Assembly: GCA_028015205.1 (NCBI GenBank)
Contig: CM051517.1
Location: 11,642,501 to 11,706,500 of the forward strand
Reading direction: 5' to 3'
DNA from: Mytilisepta virgata
Lineage: Eukaryota > Mollusca > Bivalvia > Mytilida > Mytilidae
Length of the DNA stretch: 64,000 nucleotides
Shown here: in pieces, positions 55,901 through 64,000 of the stretch
How the letters are laid out: each line of letters starts with the position of its first letter
How positions within the stretch are numbered: the stretch's first letter is position 1
Made by a program: the position numbers and the translations under genes
Notes under the pieces: generated by a model
Seen by the model: only the letters and a program-made list of their open reading frames with translations
What the model was told of the DNA's origin: nothing
Database searches by the model: none

Positions 55901-58900
55901 TTGAAATCATATTCCCAATGAGTTTTACAATGGCTTGATGCAGTGATCAATCAGCAACTAGCTATCTTCACTTGAGAACTGTTTTGACAAGGCACCAATC
56001 ATAAACCAGTTAAATCAATATAATTTGAATTATTTTATCTGTTTTGTAACAATAAATTTATCATTCTTTTACAATAAACTGTTCCACTGTTTTGGAACTA
56101 TACTTGTCATGTAAAATGTAAGATGTATAATTGTGTTTAATTAGATCAAATGTATAAATTATTTAGTTAATCAATAAAGCAATAGAGAAACTGATCATAG
56201 CTTATATATACATCTCAATATCAAATTTCAACAGAATAATTATTTGGTGTGTAAGGATCATTTGTTTACTCTGGGTTGAGAGCATTAAACACTTTCTCAA
56301 GTTTCAGAACAATTTTCAGTCATTTGGGAGAACATTGATCAGTTGTAGCTACAGATTTTTCTACATCAAGATGATGAAGTACAATTTTTAAAAAAATTTA
56401 GGAATGGAAAAGGACCAGAGGTGTTAAAAATGTAAAAATTTCTTTTTTCCTTCAAAAACAAACACAAGACACAGACAATTTATGTAAATGACTTACTAGA
56501 GACCATTTAGATGCATTTATTTATTGTGTAATTATAAATCTTGCACAACCAAATGGCCACTAAATTGCCTGGATAACTACATATATATTCTATGTGTATA
56601 CTTACATGTATAAAGTGGAATTTCTGTTAATATGAATATATTTAGTATTGAAATTAATTTCTGCAACGTTATATTTGAATATAAATTTTAGTGGGACGTG
56701 GCTTAGCTATTGATCTTTTGTCACTATAGACATATGTTTTGTTTTTTACATGATCATGGTCAGTCTCACCATTTTTATTAGCTCACCTGGTCTTGTCACT
56801 TTGCGTCCATCGTCTTCGTCATTGTCGTTGTAAACTTTTCACGTTTTCTTCAACTTCTCTGAAACCGCTTAGTCAATTTAAACCAAACTTTAGTTGAATG
56901 GCCCTTGGATGGTCCCCCTTTAAAGAGTATGTTCGGTTTCCGTGGCACCATCCAGTATGGCCGCCATGGTTGGACATAGTTTAACCTTGGACACTTTGGG
57001 AATTTTAACATTTTTGTTATCTTCTCTGAGACCATTAGTCCAATTTGAACTTTGGTGAAACGGTTCTTGGGTAGCCCCTTTTAAAAATGTGTTCGGTTTC
57101 CCCGAACACCATCCAACATGGCCGCCATTGCTGGGCTTAGTTTAACAAAGAGCCTATTGGAATTTTACATTTTCGTCAACTCCTCTGAAACCGCTAAGCC
57201 AATTTAAACCAAAATTTAATGGAATGGTCTTTGAATGATCCCCTTTAAAAGGTGTGTTTGGTTTTCCCATGCACCATAAAATATGCCTGCCATGGTCGGA
57301 CATAGTTTTACATTAGACCCTATGGGAATTTTAACATTTTCTTAATCTTCTGAGACCACTAGGCTAATTTGAACAAAACTTTGGTGGAATGGTCCTTGGG
57401 TGGCCCCTTTCCAAAATTATGCATCCCCGACTTCCAACCAAAGTTGTTACTAAAAATAGAAAAAAGGGGGGATGAATTTAAAAAATCTTCTTCTATTAAA
57501 CTACAAGACCAATTGGAACCAAACTTGGCTGTAATGGTCCTTAGGAGGTTCTCTTTCAGAACTATGTCTGATGACCTGGACTGTTAACCAAGGTGGCTAC
57601 CACAGCCGAACTTAGTTAAACATAGGGCCCTATGGGAAAATTCATTGAAAAATCTTCTTGTCTGAAACCACATGACCAATTGGAACCAGACTTTGCAATA
57701 ATGGTCCTTATATGGTCCTCTTTCATAAGTGTGTCAGATGACCCGGACTGTCAACCAAGATGGCCACCAGAACCGTTAGTTTAACATAGGGCCCTATGGG
57801 AAAATTCATTGAAAATCTTCTTGTCCGAAACCACTTGACCAATTGGAACTAGACTTGGCAGCATTGGTCCTTAAGACATCCTCTTTCAGAAATATGTCCG
57901 ATTTCATGGACTACTGTGAACCAAGATGACCGACACAGCCGAACTTAGTTTAACATAGGACCCTATGGGAAATTCGCTCAAAAATCTTCTTGTCTGAAAC
58001 CACTAAGCCAATATGAACTAGACTTGGTAGCAATGGTCCTAAGAACGTCCTCTTTCAGAAATATGTCCGATTTCATGGACTGTGAACAAAGATGGCCACC
58101 ACAGCTGAACTTAGTTTGACATAGGGCCTTATGGAATAATTCAATGAAAAATCTTGTTGTCTGAAACCACTTAGTAAGTTGGAACAAGACTTGGCAGTAA
58201 TGGTCCTTAGATGGTTCTCTTTTAGAAATGTGTCCATTGACCTGGACTGTCAACCAAAATGGCTGCCACAGCCGAACTTAGTTTGACATAGAACCCTATA
58301 GAAAAACCACCCAAATTGACTGCAACACTTCAATTTTTGTCCTGCTCAAGGTGAAAAGTTTAATCCATGTGAGCCTCTAGTTTTTAACTAAGTGACTAGG
58401 AGTAGAAAAACTTTGTCCAATTTGGAAAGAAAAAAATTATAACAAACTTGTGCCTGTCATTCATGTGTCCAGTTAACAAAGTCACATGTCTCTGAGATAA
58501 ATAAATACTCATACACTAAAGGTGTAAACCATAAATACAGTTCTTCATCACCAAAGTAAAATAAAAATAGAATATAAAAAGAGTGTCTACATTGGCTCAA
58601 TCTGGAGAACATGATACAATCAAAGATTCAGAACCATCAATGATTAATTTTGTATTTTGTGTAATTTTCTTGTTTTTTAAGACGTACGGTTATATCCCCA
58701 TCTAATAGCTTTGGGATTGAAGATGAAGTATTTAATCATTCTTAAAATTTTTATTTGTAGCTTGTTGAGAGGTGCAGATGAGTTAATAATAAGAAAACCT
58801 TTGAAGGAAGAATATGGAGGTGGAATGAAGGAATTTAATTATGAGGAACAGGAATGTTTTGCTGGAGCCAATGATGTAGAGGAATTCTTCAGTAGTCAGG

Positions 58901-61900
58901 AACGACAGAGTATAATTCACTATATGCTGAATAATGTAAGGGCAAATGAAGGAGAATGCCTTGGGAAGATTAAATTCCTAGAAGGACAGGCTATTAGTAA
59001 GTGTATAATTTAAGGGAAAACAAAAGTGGCAAGATTTAGCTCCTGTAAATTCAGGTTTGTTAAGATTAGATTTTGAAATTAATTTCTCTTTATTTTAATT
59101 TGTTCTCCTTCATAAATTAAATCCAAATATTTTATAGCATGTGTAAAATACAAATCTAAAAAAGATATAAAACAGACATTGATATGAAAATTCTAATTCA
59201 ACAAACTATGCATTTATCATTGAAGACAGAACAGATCACTACCTTTAATTTGCAAGAGGAAGTTTTATTTTAAGTGACAAGTGAATGTTTTAAGTGGTAG
59301 TCTATTTGACACTCATGTACTGATAAACCTTATCACCATAATGATTCATCATAAAACATGCAGATGAGAAAAGAAGCATTGAATTTTGTAACTTGTCTTT
59401 TAAAACTTTGAATACATTCTTCAAAAATATTTTGAGTTATCTCCCCTTTTCTGACAGTTTTGAGCATTGTTATTTTTTTTCCCCCAGAAAACCAACTTAA
59501 GAGCCAAGAATGATAACAGTGTTAAATTGGACAAAAGACATTAAACTTACATGTGTGTACAGTGAATACATTTTATTTTGTTAGATACATATTTTAGTAC
59601 TTTTGTAGGTCAGGTACAATTACAATTTTTTTACTGGAAATCAGTACTCTAAAAACAACACATTATTATCACAAAATTTGACACAACTTTATGAAAATAA
59701 AAATCATATTTTTATCAAATCTCTTTTATTTTTAAAATTTTGACTATGTGTTGATTTTAATAAATATTGGTTATATTTGTCTTCAGATTTTGTTTATCGG
59801 TTTTGTTCATTTCAGTACCACTCTTAGAATCCAAACAAGTCATATCACAAGTTTTCCCACTTCACTGTACTGAAGATCTGACAGAACTCAGAGAAAATTG
59901 GATGCAGAAATTTTTCTGTAAACAACCACTAGGTAAAAATTTTCTTTCAGTGTATATCTGTACTGTTCAATTATAACGTACAGGCTTGAAATCAGGCTTA
60001 TAAAAAAGTGAAGATAAATCCCTGATCCCATTGCTATTTAAACAGTGTATTTTTGTAGACTTTTTACAAGTTTGTTATAATGGATGTTCCCTGGACTTCA
60101 TTCTAAACAAACTCTGCTGTATTTTTTTTTCTTTCACATTTTTGCATCTGACAGTGACGATATGTATTTGGATATTTTCTGACATAGATTGTCAAATTAC
60201 ACTGAAAACTAGATTAAAGTCTTTAAGAGTAGTCATTTGTACTAAAATTAGAAGTTGTGAACCTGTCTTTAACATGTATATATTTCTGTTAGTCAAATTC
60301 ATTATTATTGTGGAATGAAAACTACATGTATGATGTTTACATATCAAGTGCATTCATGTAATTTCTAAATGTAAAACAACAGGGTAAAGATTGTAATGTT
60401 ATTTTCAAGGGTTTGTTTTAGATTAATTGTTTTTATTTATTTGTAGACAAGATTTGTGATTATTTCGGAGTAAAGATTGCTATGTATTTCGCCTATCTTG
60501 GACATTATACAATGGCTTTATTAGTACCTGCTATCATTGGTTTTCTTATTTGGTTTATACAAGGAGAAGATGAGGTATGTATATAAGATTTCTACTATGA
60601 AACTTTTGTTTCCCCCTCCTTGTTTGAGGGATGTTGTTCATGTTCTTTAGTTTTTAAAGCAAAGACAGATGCAAGGGCGCCGTTAAAAACTTTCAAAATA
60701 TATGCACTGGGCTTAACAAAAGAGGTTTAGAGGTATTGGCCGCCTAAGGCCCCAGCAGATGCAGGACAGTCCCAAGCTTGTTAAGGGAACGGGACGTCGA
60801 TATTTTAAAGAAACTTTATGAAGATTTTAATTTGTGTAAATAAAAAGAACAAGACTGAAGTCGGATCGAGACCTGCCTCGCCAACATATTGACTCAACTC
60901 TTTTCAAAATAGGAGGTGTACATTTCCAATGTGTGTGCAATCAATGTGCAAACTGAAACTTTGAATAATGTGGAATGAAAACGTTGGAGTCAGTACAGAT
61001 TAAACAAACTAGCTACATCCTAAGTTTTAGGAAGACAGACAGACAGGGTGGAGCAGTTCCTATACCTGCTTTCACCATTTGCGACGCAGATAAAAATTTA
61101 AAATATATTATTAAGAAAAGAAAAAAGATTGTAGCATTCAAATAGTATGTATATGTCTCAACATTAACAAAGGAGCAGTTCGATTTTTAGCAAATTTAAT
61201 GTATCTATTTAATAATTCACGTTGTAAATAAGTCCAAGATTGCTCTGACGTCTGATTACGATTTGGAGTCTAAAAACTGCCACCCCAAGTCTTGGTCACC
61301 AATTTCCATGTTTTCTATATGGAGTGCTCTCTGACGTCCTACGGCCCCAGCTTATCATTTTACATTAAAAAAAAAAGTGAAATTCTTATTTAAAAACCTA
61401 CGCACATGCGTATAGTGCGTATAGGAAGTGGTGCCCTTGAGATGTATAAAGGTGTACCAAGATTAATCTGTCTGTCCTCATATGAATATGACAACTATAG
61501 TTAAAATTGTCAGTTTTCCAGAAATTTTTACTCAACATTATGATTAATAGAAAAATTCTGTCTATGATTTGATTTTGATGATTGAAGAGTTGCAGGTCTG
61601 ATCATCAAGTTATTGGCAAATTTTATGCTGTGTTCTTGAATTTGGAATTGAATAAAGTAAAAAATTTACTTTTGTCCAAACCTCCAAATGTCTGTCTGGA
61701 TTGGTGAAGTCTTTGTGCATCATATATTTATTTTTTTTTTCTGAACAAATGTTCAGCACTCATTTATCTGTTTTGTTCAATATGCATGAAGATCCAAGAT
61801 TTTGCCAGAAATGTAAAGACAAAATTATGTATTTTGAATAAAAGGAACCATGTATGACAGTGACAGATTACAGTCAAACCTGTTTTAAAGAGCACCTCTA

Positions 61901-62961
61901 TATAGCAAATCACTGTCTATAAAGTGCACAGTGAAAAAGTCCCATTCATGAACAAAGTATGTACCATTATCCTCTGTATAAAGTGCACCTGCTAATAAAG
62001 GGCACTTTTTTCTTGTCGCTTGGGTGCCCTTTATAGAAAGGTTTGACTGTATGTTCAATCTGTAATGTCTGAATAAATATTAAACAAAAAAGTGTCTTTT
62101 AAATGAGTTACCATTGTAGAAAAAAAATGCCTTATTGCACCAGATTTAGAACTTAAAGGCTTTAGAAGTGTTTTTTAAATTGTCTTTAAAAAATGCTATT
62201 TTTTTTTTTATAAAATTTATTTGAAGGGAGCAGACGACATGGATTTAGTGATTTTCGCCATATTCAATGCATTATGGGCCACATTGTACTTGGAACACTG
62301 GAAGAGGAGGAGTTCAGAGTTAGCATATGAATGGGGAACATTAGATAAAAAGGATGAATTATTGGAAGATCCTAGACCTCTTTTCACAGTATGTTTGTCA
62401 GGAATATATGACCTATTTAAAAACATGCCTCCTGTCCTCATCATGTAAATACAACATAGAATTAGATTCTTGAGGTATACAAATGTCATTTAATTGGTAA
62501 ACAGTCATACATTATTGTTTAAAAGTTTAGTAAAGCTACAGAGTTCTACCAGTCTACCAGATTATAATTAGTTGTGACAAGTTACTTTTGTTTTAAGTAT
62601 GAATTACTAGTGAATATTCTAAGGATTTTATTGCTAACCTGTACAACTAAGTGTAGTTGATCTTTTTTTCAGGGAGATCTTGTAGAGAGTCCAGTAACAG
62701 GAAGACAAGAGCCATACTATCCCCAGTGGAAAAGACATTTGTTTCGTTACTTTGTAACTCTCCCAGTAGTTCTTTTCTGTTTGTTTGTTGTATTTGTGGT
62801 CATGCTGCTCATATTTCAGTTCCAGGAATGGATCAATGTCAAAGTTGATTCTGAAAATTACCCCGGATTTCTCACAGTTCTTCCCAAGATTCTCCTTGCT
62901 GTTTGTATTGGTATTTTTGATGATATATATAAGAAGATAGCCTATTGGTTGAATGATATGG
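43974..62961 (+). CDS. ANO8: ANO8-like anoctamin (TMEM16H), N-terminal 400 residues, 3' beyond window
   Basis: Join 43974-43992, 48040-48289, 58761-58996, 59816-59932, 60447-60574, 62227-62388, 62673-62961 and beyond: 1201 nt with continuous phases. The cytosolic N-terminal domain (1-~215) has [62 protein letters not shown] and [14 protein letters not shown]. The anoctamin core starts with [20 protein letters not shown]. Membrane helices fall at about 220-245, 254-275, 323-350 and 365-390. ANO8 is favoured over ANO10 by [17 protein letters not shown] and [11 protein letters not shown]. Known family role: ER membrane protein at ER-plasma membrane contacts; scramblase or channel activity is unproven for this member. 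Intron 2 is 10.5 kb, mainly repeats. Confidence 0.9.
44461..44645 (-). mobile_element. Diverged copy of a TACAGTCAAACCT-type MITE
   Basis: The left end TACATTCAAACCTGTGTATA and right end CTGACAATGTA are weak inverted repeats. TTATAGACAGTGATTTGTTATATAG is the reverse complement of the matching block in the copy at 61871. It lies in ANO8 intron 1. Confidence 0.55.
44646..48039. other. ANO8 intron 1, remainder
   Basis: Non-coding. 45400-46030 holds G-rich or T-rich text with a 129-codon minus frame that I do not support as a gene. 46300-47160 contains decayed units resembling the AGCTCACC-type arrays (TGAACCAAATTTGCAACAAT, GAAACCACTGAGCCAGTTG). Confidence 0.4.
48040..48289 (+). CDS. ANO8: ANO8 exon 2
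   Basis: The acceptor TTGTTGTAG and donor CAGAG|GTATGT bound this exon. It encodes [34 protein letters not shown] and [13 protein letters not shown], matching the ferredoxin-like N-terminal domain of ANO8. The frame running past the donor into G-rich sequence is intron. Confidence 0.9.
48433..51114 (+). repeat. 48-bp minisatellite, first block (~56 units)
   Basis: The consensus unit runs ATTGATAACCTGTGATAAAA, TAGACCAGGT, ATTACATCAGACATGTGT. Variants include GATAAAGGATACC and shortened 46-bp units. The unit is a multiple of three without stops, so long frames open on both strands (16-residue repeats [17 protein letters not shown] and [16 protein letters not shown]); I regard these as artefacts. 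The block starts about 145 bp after ANO8 exon 2. A higher-order copy of 574 bp is visible: the GATAAAGGATACC variant is at 48964 and again at 49538. Confidence 0.95.
51115..51558 (+). repeat. Left 444-bp terminal direct repeat
   Basis: It begins TGGGACAAGCCGCGCAATTG and ends AGGTCAAAGTTCATTG. It is identical to 53272-53715 by line-by-line comparison. Confidence 0.9.
53272..53715 (+). repeat. Right 444-bp terminal direct repeat
   Basis: Second identical copy at an offset of 2157 bp. It is followed by CAGGTCTTGAG and then the CCAGA target copy and the resumed minisatellite. Confidence 0.9.
53727..54541 (+). repeat. 48-bp minisatellite, second block (~17 units)
   Basis: Same unit and orientation as 48433-51114, in register across the 2.6-kb insertion. 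It ends where a small MITE interrupts the last unit at CCAGG. Confidence 0.95.
54542..54683. mobile_element. 142-bp MITE with CCTGGGC ends
   Basis: The ends CCTGGGCTCCATAAA and TTTTATGGCGCCCAGG are inverted repeats with one mismatch. CCAGG flanks both sides (54537-54541 and 54684-54688). It is A/T-rich inside with TTAAGAAAATTCTCAGACTT-type text; the superfamily is not known to me. Confidence 0.75.
54684..54860 (+). repeat. Diverged edge units of the minisatellite
   Basis: About three units of ~56 bp (GATAACATTTACTGAAACTT, GGTCTAATCAGATGTTACATC) align with the main unit at GATAAC, GAAA, GTTACATCA and GTGTAAT. These look like old units left out of homogenisation at the array edge. Confidence 0.6.
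54945..55790 (+). repeat. Array of ~145-bp units (second site)
   Basis: About six units with CTTGGCCAAATGG, AACTTGACAGGAAGCATCTA, TGGCTGCCATGGGCAATTC and TTTCTGATTGGCTGATAT. They are the same family as the array in 6640-7680. The hairpin head seen at 6354 is missing here. Confidence 0.7.
55791..56779. other. ANO8 intron 2, unremarkable part
   Basis: A/T-rich intron sequence; nothing recognised. Confidence 0.4.
56780..58379 (+). mobile_element. AGCTCACC-type element with tandem units
   Basis: The head AGCTCACCTGGTCTTGTCAC is followed by GCGTCCATCGTCTTCGTC. About nine units of ~150 bp follow with CAATTGGAACCAGACTTGG, AATGGTCCTTAGATGGT, CCAAGATGGCCACCACAGCC and AACATAGGGCCCTATGGGA. The end CCATGTGAGCCTCTAG is a degraded family terminus. 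Confidence 0.7.
58761..58996 (+). CDS. ANO8: ANO8 exon 3
   Basis: The acceptor TTTGTAG and donor ATTA|GTAAGT bound this exon. It encodes [35 protein letters not shown] and [18 protein letters not shown]. It completes a Ser codon from exon 2 across a 10.5-kb intron. Confidence 0.9.
58997..59815. other. ANO8 intron 3
   Basis: A/T-rich intron without recognised repeats. Confidence 0.45.
59816..59932 (+). CDS. ANO8: ANO8 exon 4
   Basis: The acceptor CATTTCAG and donor CTAG|GTAAAA bound this exon. It encodes [20 protein letters not shown] then [18 protein letters not shown], the QVFP..H segment before the first membrane helix. Confidence 0.9.
59933..60446. other. ANO8 intron 4
   Basis: Non-coding. 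The 95-codon frame at 60031-60318 has a hydrophobic composition typical of T-rich intron DNA and no support. Confidence 0.45.
60447..60574 (+). CDS. ANO8: ANO8 exon 5, first membrane helix
   Basis: The acceptor ATTTGTAG and donor GATGAG|GTATGT bound this exon; it ends in phase 0. It encodes [20 protein letters not shown] then a hydrophobic run ending [12 protein letters not shown]. Too short for the listed reading frames. Confidence 0.95.
60575..61870. other. ANO8 intron 5, first part
   Basis: Less A/T-rich patches at 60670-60800 (GAGGTATTGGCCGCCTAAGG, AACGGGACGTCG) and 61220-61350 (GGTCACCAATTTCC, CTGACGTCCTACGGCCCC) look like unclassified repeat fragments. No gene. Confidence 0.35.
61871..62049 (+). 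mobile_element. 179-bp MITE with CAGTCAAACCT ends and TA target duplication
   Basis: The left end CAGTCAAACCT and right end AGGTTTGACTG are perfect inverted repeats of 11 bp. TA flanks both (61869-61870, 62050-62051). The interior has AGTGCACAGTGAAAAAGTCC and ATAAAGGGCACTTTTTTC. This fits a pogo/Tigger-type MITE. It is in ANO8 intron 5, 177 bp before exon 6. Confidence 0.85.
62227..62388 (+). CDS. ANO8: ANO8 exon 6
   Basis: The acceptor TTTGAAG (non-ideal, after a long T run) and donor TTCACA|GTATGT bound this exon. The 54 codons in phase 0 encode [20 protein letters not shown] then [15 protein letters not shown] and EDPRPLFT, which are strongly conserved in ANO8 and ANO10. Confidence 0.95.
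62673..62961 (+). CDS. ANO8: ANO8 exon 7
   Basis: The acceptor TTTTTTTCAG and donor ATGG|GTAAGA bound this exon. It encodes [19 protein letters not shown], two membrane helices ([20 protein letters not shown] and [14 protein letters not shown]) and [12 protein letters not shown]. The next exon lies beyond the window. Confidence 0.95.
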
Positions 62962-63294
62962 GTAAGAGTTAATGAGTTTTAATAAAAAATTTTAAATTCC
63001 TACAATGAAATTCAGCTTTTTGTACCACAGAGATCATAACTATTTGTTGACTTACACGTTTTATCTCACACTTTAGGGGGTAATACTCAGCAAAATGCTT
63101 AGAATTTGGTAAAATTATGAAATCTTACCCATAAAATTTCTCAAATTATTTGTTTATTTTCAAAATCTCATTGCTAACAGGGAAAATCTCACCTTTGACT
63201 ATTTCAGATTGATCCTATGTATGTTTTGACTAGAAAGGGTTTGTATATATAGATTCTTCATGTAATACATATTAGGATAATAAGAAATTTCAAA
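62962..63294. other. ANO8 intron 7, start
   Basis: A/T-rich intron sequence before the LINE fragment; nothing recognised. Confidence 0.45.
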
Positions 63295-63990
63295 ACAGAG
63301 TCATCCGCTCATATCTAGGGGTTGGTAAATTCATGCAGATACCTGCATTGACTGGTGGAATGGAATGGATTCCACCATATTTTTAAAGTCATTGCCAGAT
63401 TATAAAGCTATGGTGTGGTATCGCCAGTATGCACAAGAAGAGGTTACCATTAAGAATATTTTTATGGGACTGTCAATTTTTGGACAATCATAGGGACACG
63501 TGGACTAATAACATAAAATCTAATATGACTGAATGTGGTCTACAAGATCTATTCAACTCCAGAAGCACAGATTTCTTTAAAGATGCTCTCTTGCAGATGA
63601 AGCAAACTTGAACTTTACATACTCTGTTAAACCGTATGTAAAATCAACCATTTCTCAAGAAGAAAGATCTGTGATTGCGAGAGAGTTTTTCCCTTGGAAA
63701 TTGAAATAGGAACACTGGAAGTTAGTTGTTTTTGCAAAATATGCAGGTCAGGTTTACCGGAGGATGAGATTCACATTCTGTTACATTGTCCAGCATATTC
63801 CTGACTTGCAGTTGACCATCCCGCAAAAAGTTGTCGTTCTTTACAGCAGGTGTCTCACTAGGAATAAGCCAATTTACCTTTCAATCTGAATGATAAAACA
63901 GAAAACTCCGAAAGCTGAAGGGAATTCCTCATTATATAGGATGTGCTGTCAATTTTATGTAGTTGGGATACATATGAAAATTTTCAATGT
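63295..63990 (+). pseudogene. LINE ORF2 C-terminal fragment
   Basis: Frames shift several times. Visible pieces are RVIRSYLGVGKFMQIPALTG with GMEWIPPYF, SLPDYKAMVWYRQYAQ, KKRLPLRIFLWDCQFLDNH with DTWTNNIKSNMTECGLQDLF, and a final CKICRSGLPEDEIHILLHCP. This order is that of the region after the reverse transcriptase in molluscan LINEs. It has the same C-x2-C..E-D-E..H..C ending as the copy at 39610. Inactive, 5'-truncated, in ANO8 intron 7. Confidence 0.75.
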
Positions 63991-64000
63991 CTTACCAGTG

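Overview
This is eukaryotic, intron-rich, AT-rich DNA from an invertebrate animal. The repeat families, their TIR elements and tRNA-derived SINEs look like those I know from bivalve molluscs, most likely a marine mussel (Mytilidae). That assignment rests on memory of repeat families and is moderately confident.

Three host genes lie on the + strand. (1) PARP16, 1188-9200: five exons including the stop; the 5' exon or exons lie before the window. It encodes an ER tail-anchored mono-ADP-ribosyltransferase. (2) PSMA4, 13871-23093: complete, eight coding exons, 256 residues, 20S proteasome subunit alpha3. (3) ANO8, 43974 to beyond the window end: seven exons and about 400 residues of an anoctamin-8-like membrane protein. 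All junctions were set by hand from GT/AG sites, phase continuity and recognisable protein similarity. The three genes have no evident functional link.

The rest is introns and intergenic DNA dominated by mobile elements. Introns of PARP16 carry SINEs and a tandem-array element. The gap between PARP16 and PSMA4 (9.2-13.8 kb) holds a foldback, an element with ATACGACCGC-type ends and a SINE. The 21 kb between PSMA4 and ANO8 holds a 289-bp-period repeat with nuclear-receptor-like sites, an AGCTCACC element and two SINEs. It also holds a decayed pogo/Tigger transposon with a PHD finger, which carries a nested element and a solo LTR. Further on are a MITE inside a MITE and a LINE reverse-transcriptase relic. 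ANO8 intron 2 (10.5 kb) is mostly a 48-bp minisatellite, interrupted by a recent 2.6-kb insertion with identical 444-bp terminal direct repeats. A second LINE relic ends the window.

The most unusual observations are these. Two minisatellites, in PSMA4 intron 6 and ANO8 intron 2, each sit just after an exon and resemble its exon/intron junction; the PSMA4 case is clear and the ANO8 case plausible. The pogo-type transposase relic ends in a C4HC3 PHD finger. A nested transposon series can be read in order of insertion. Two independent insertions hit the same phase of the 48-bp repeat. No prokaryotic-type system, CRISPR array or functional RNA gene was seen.
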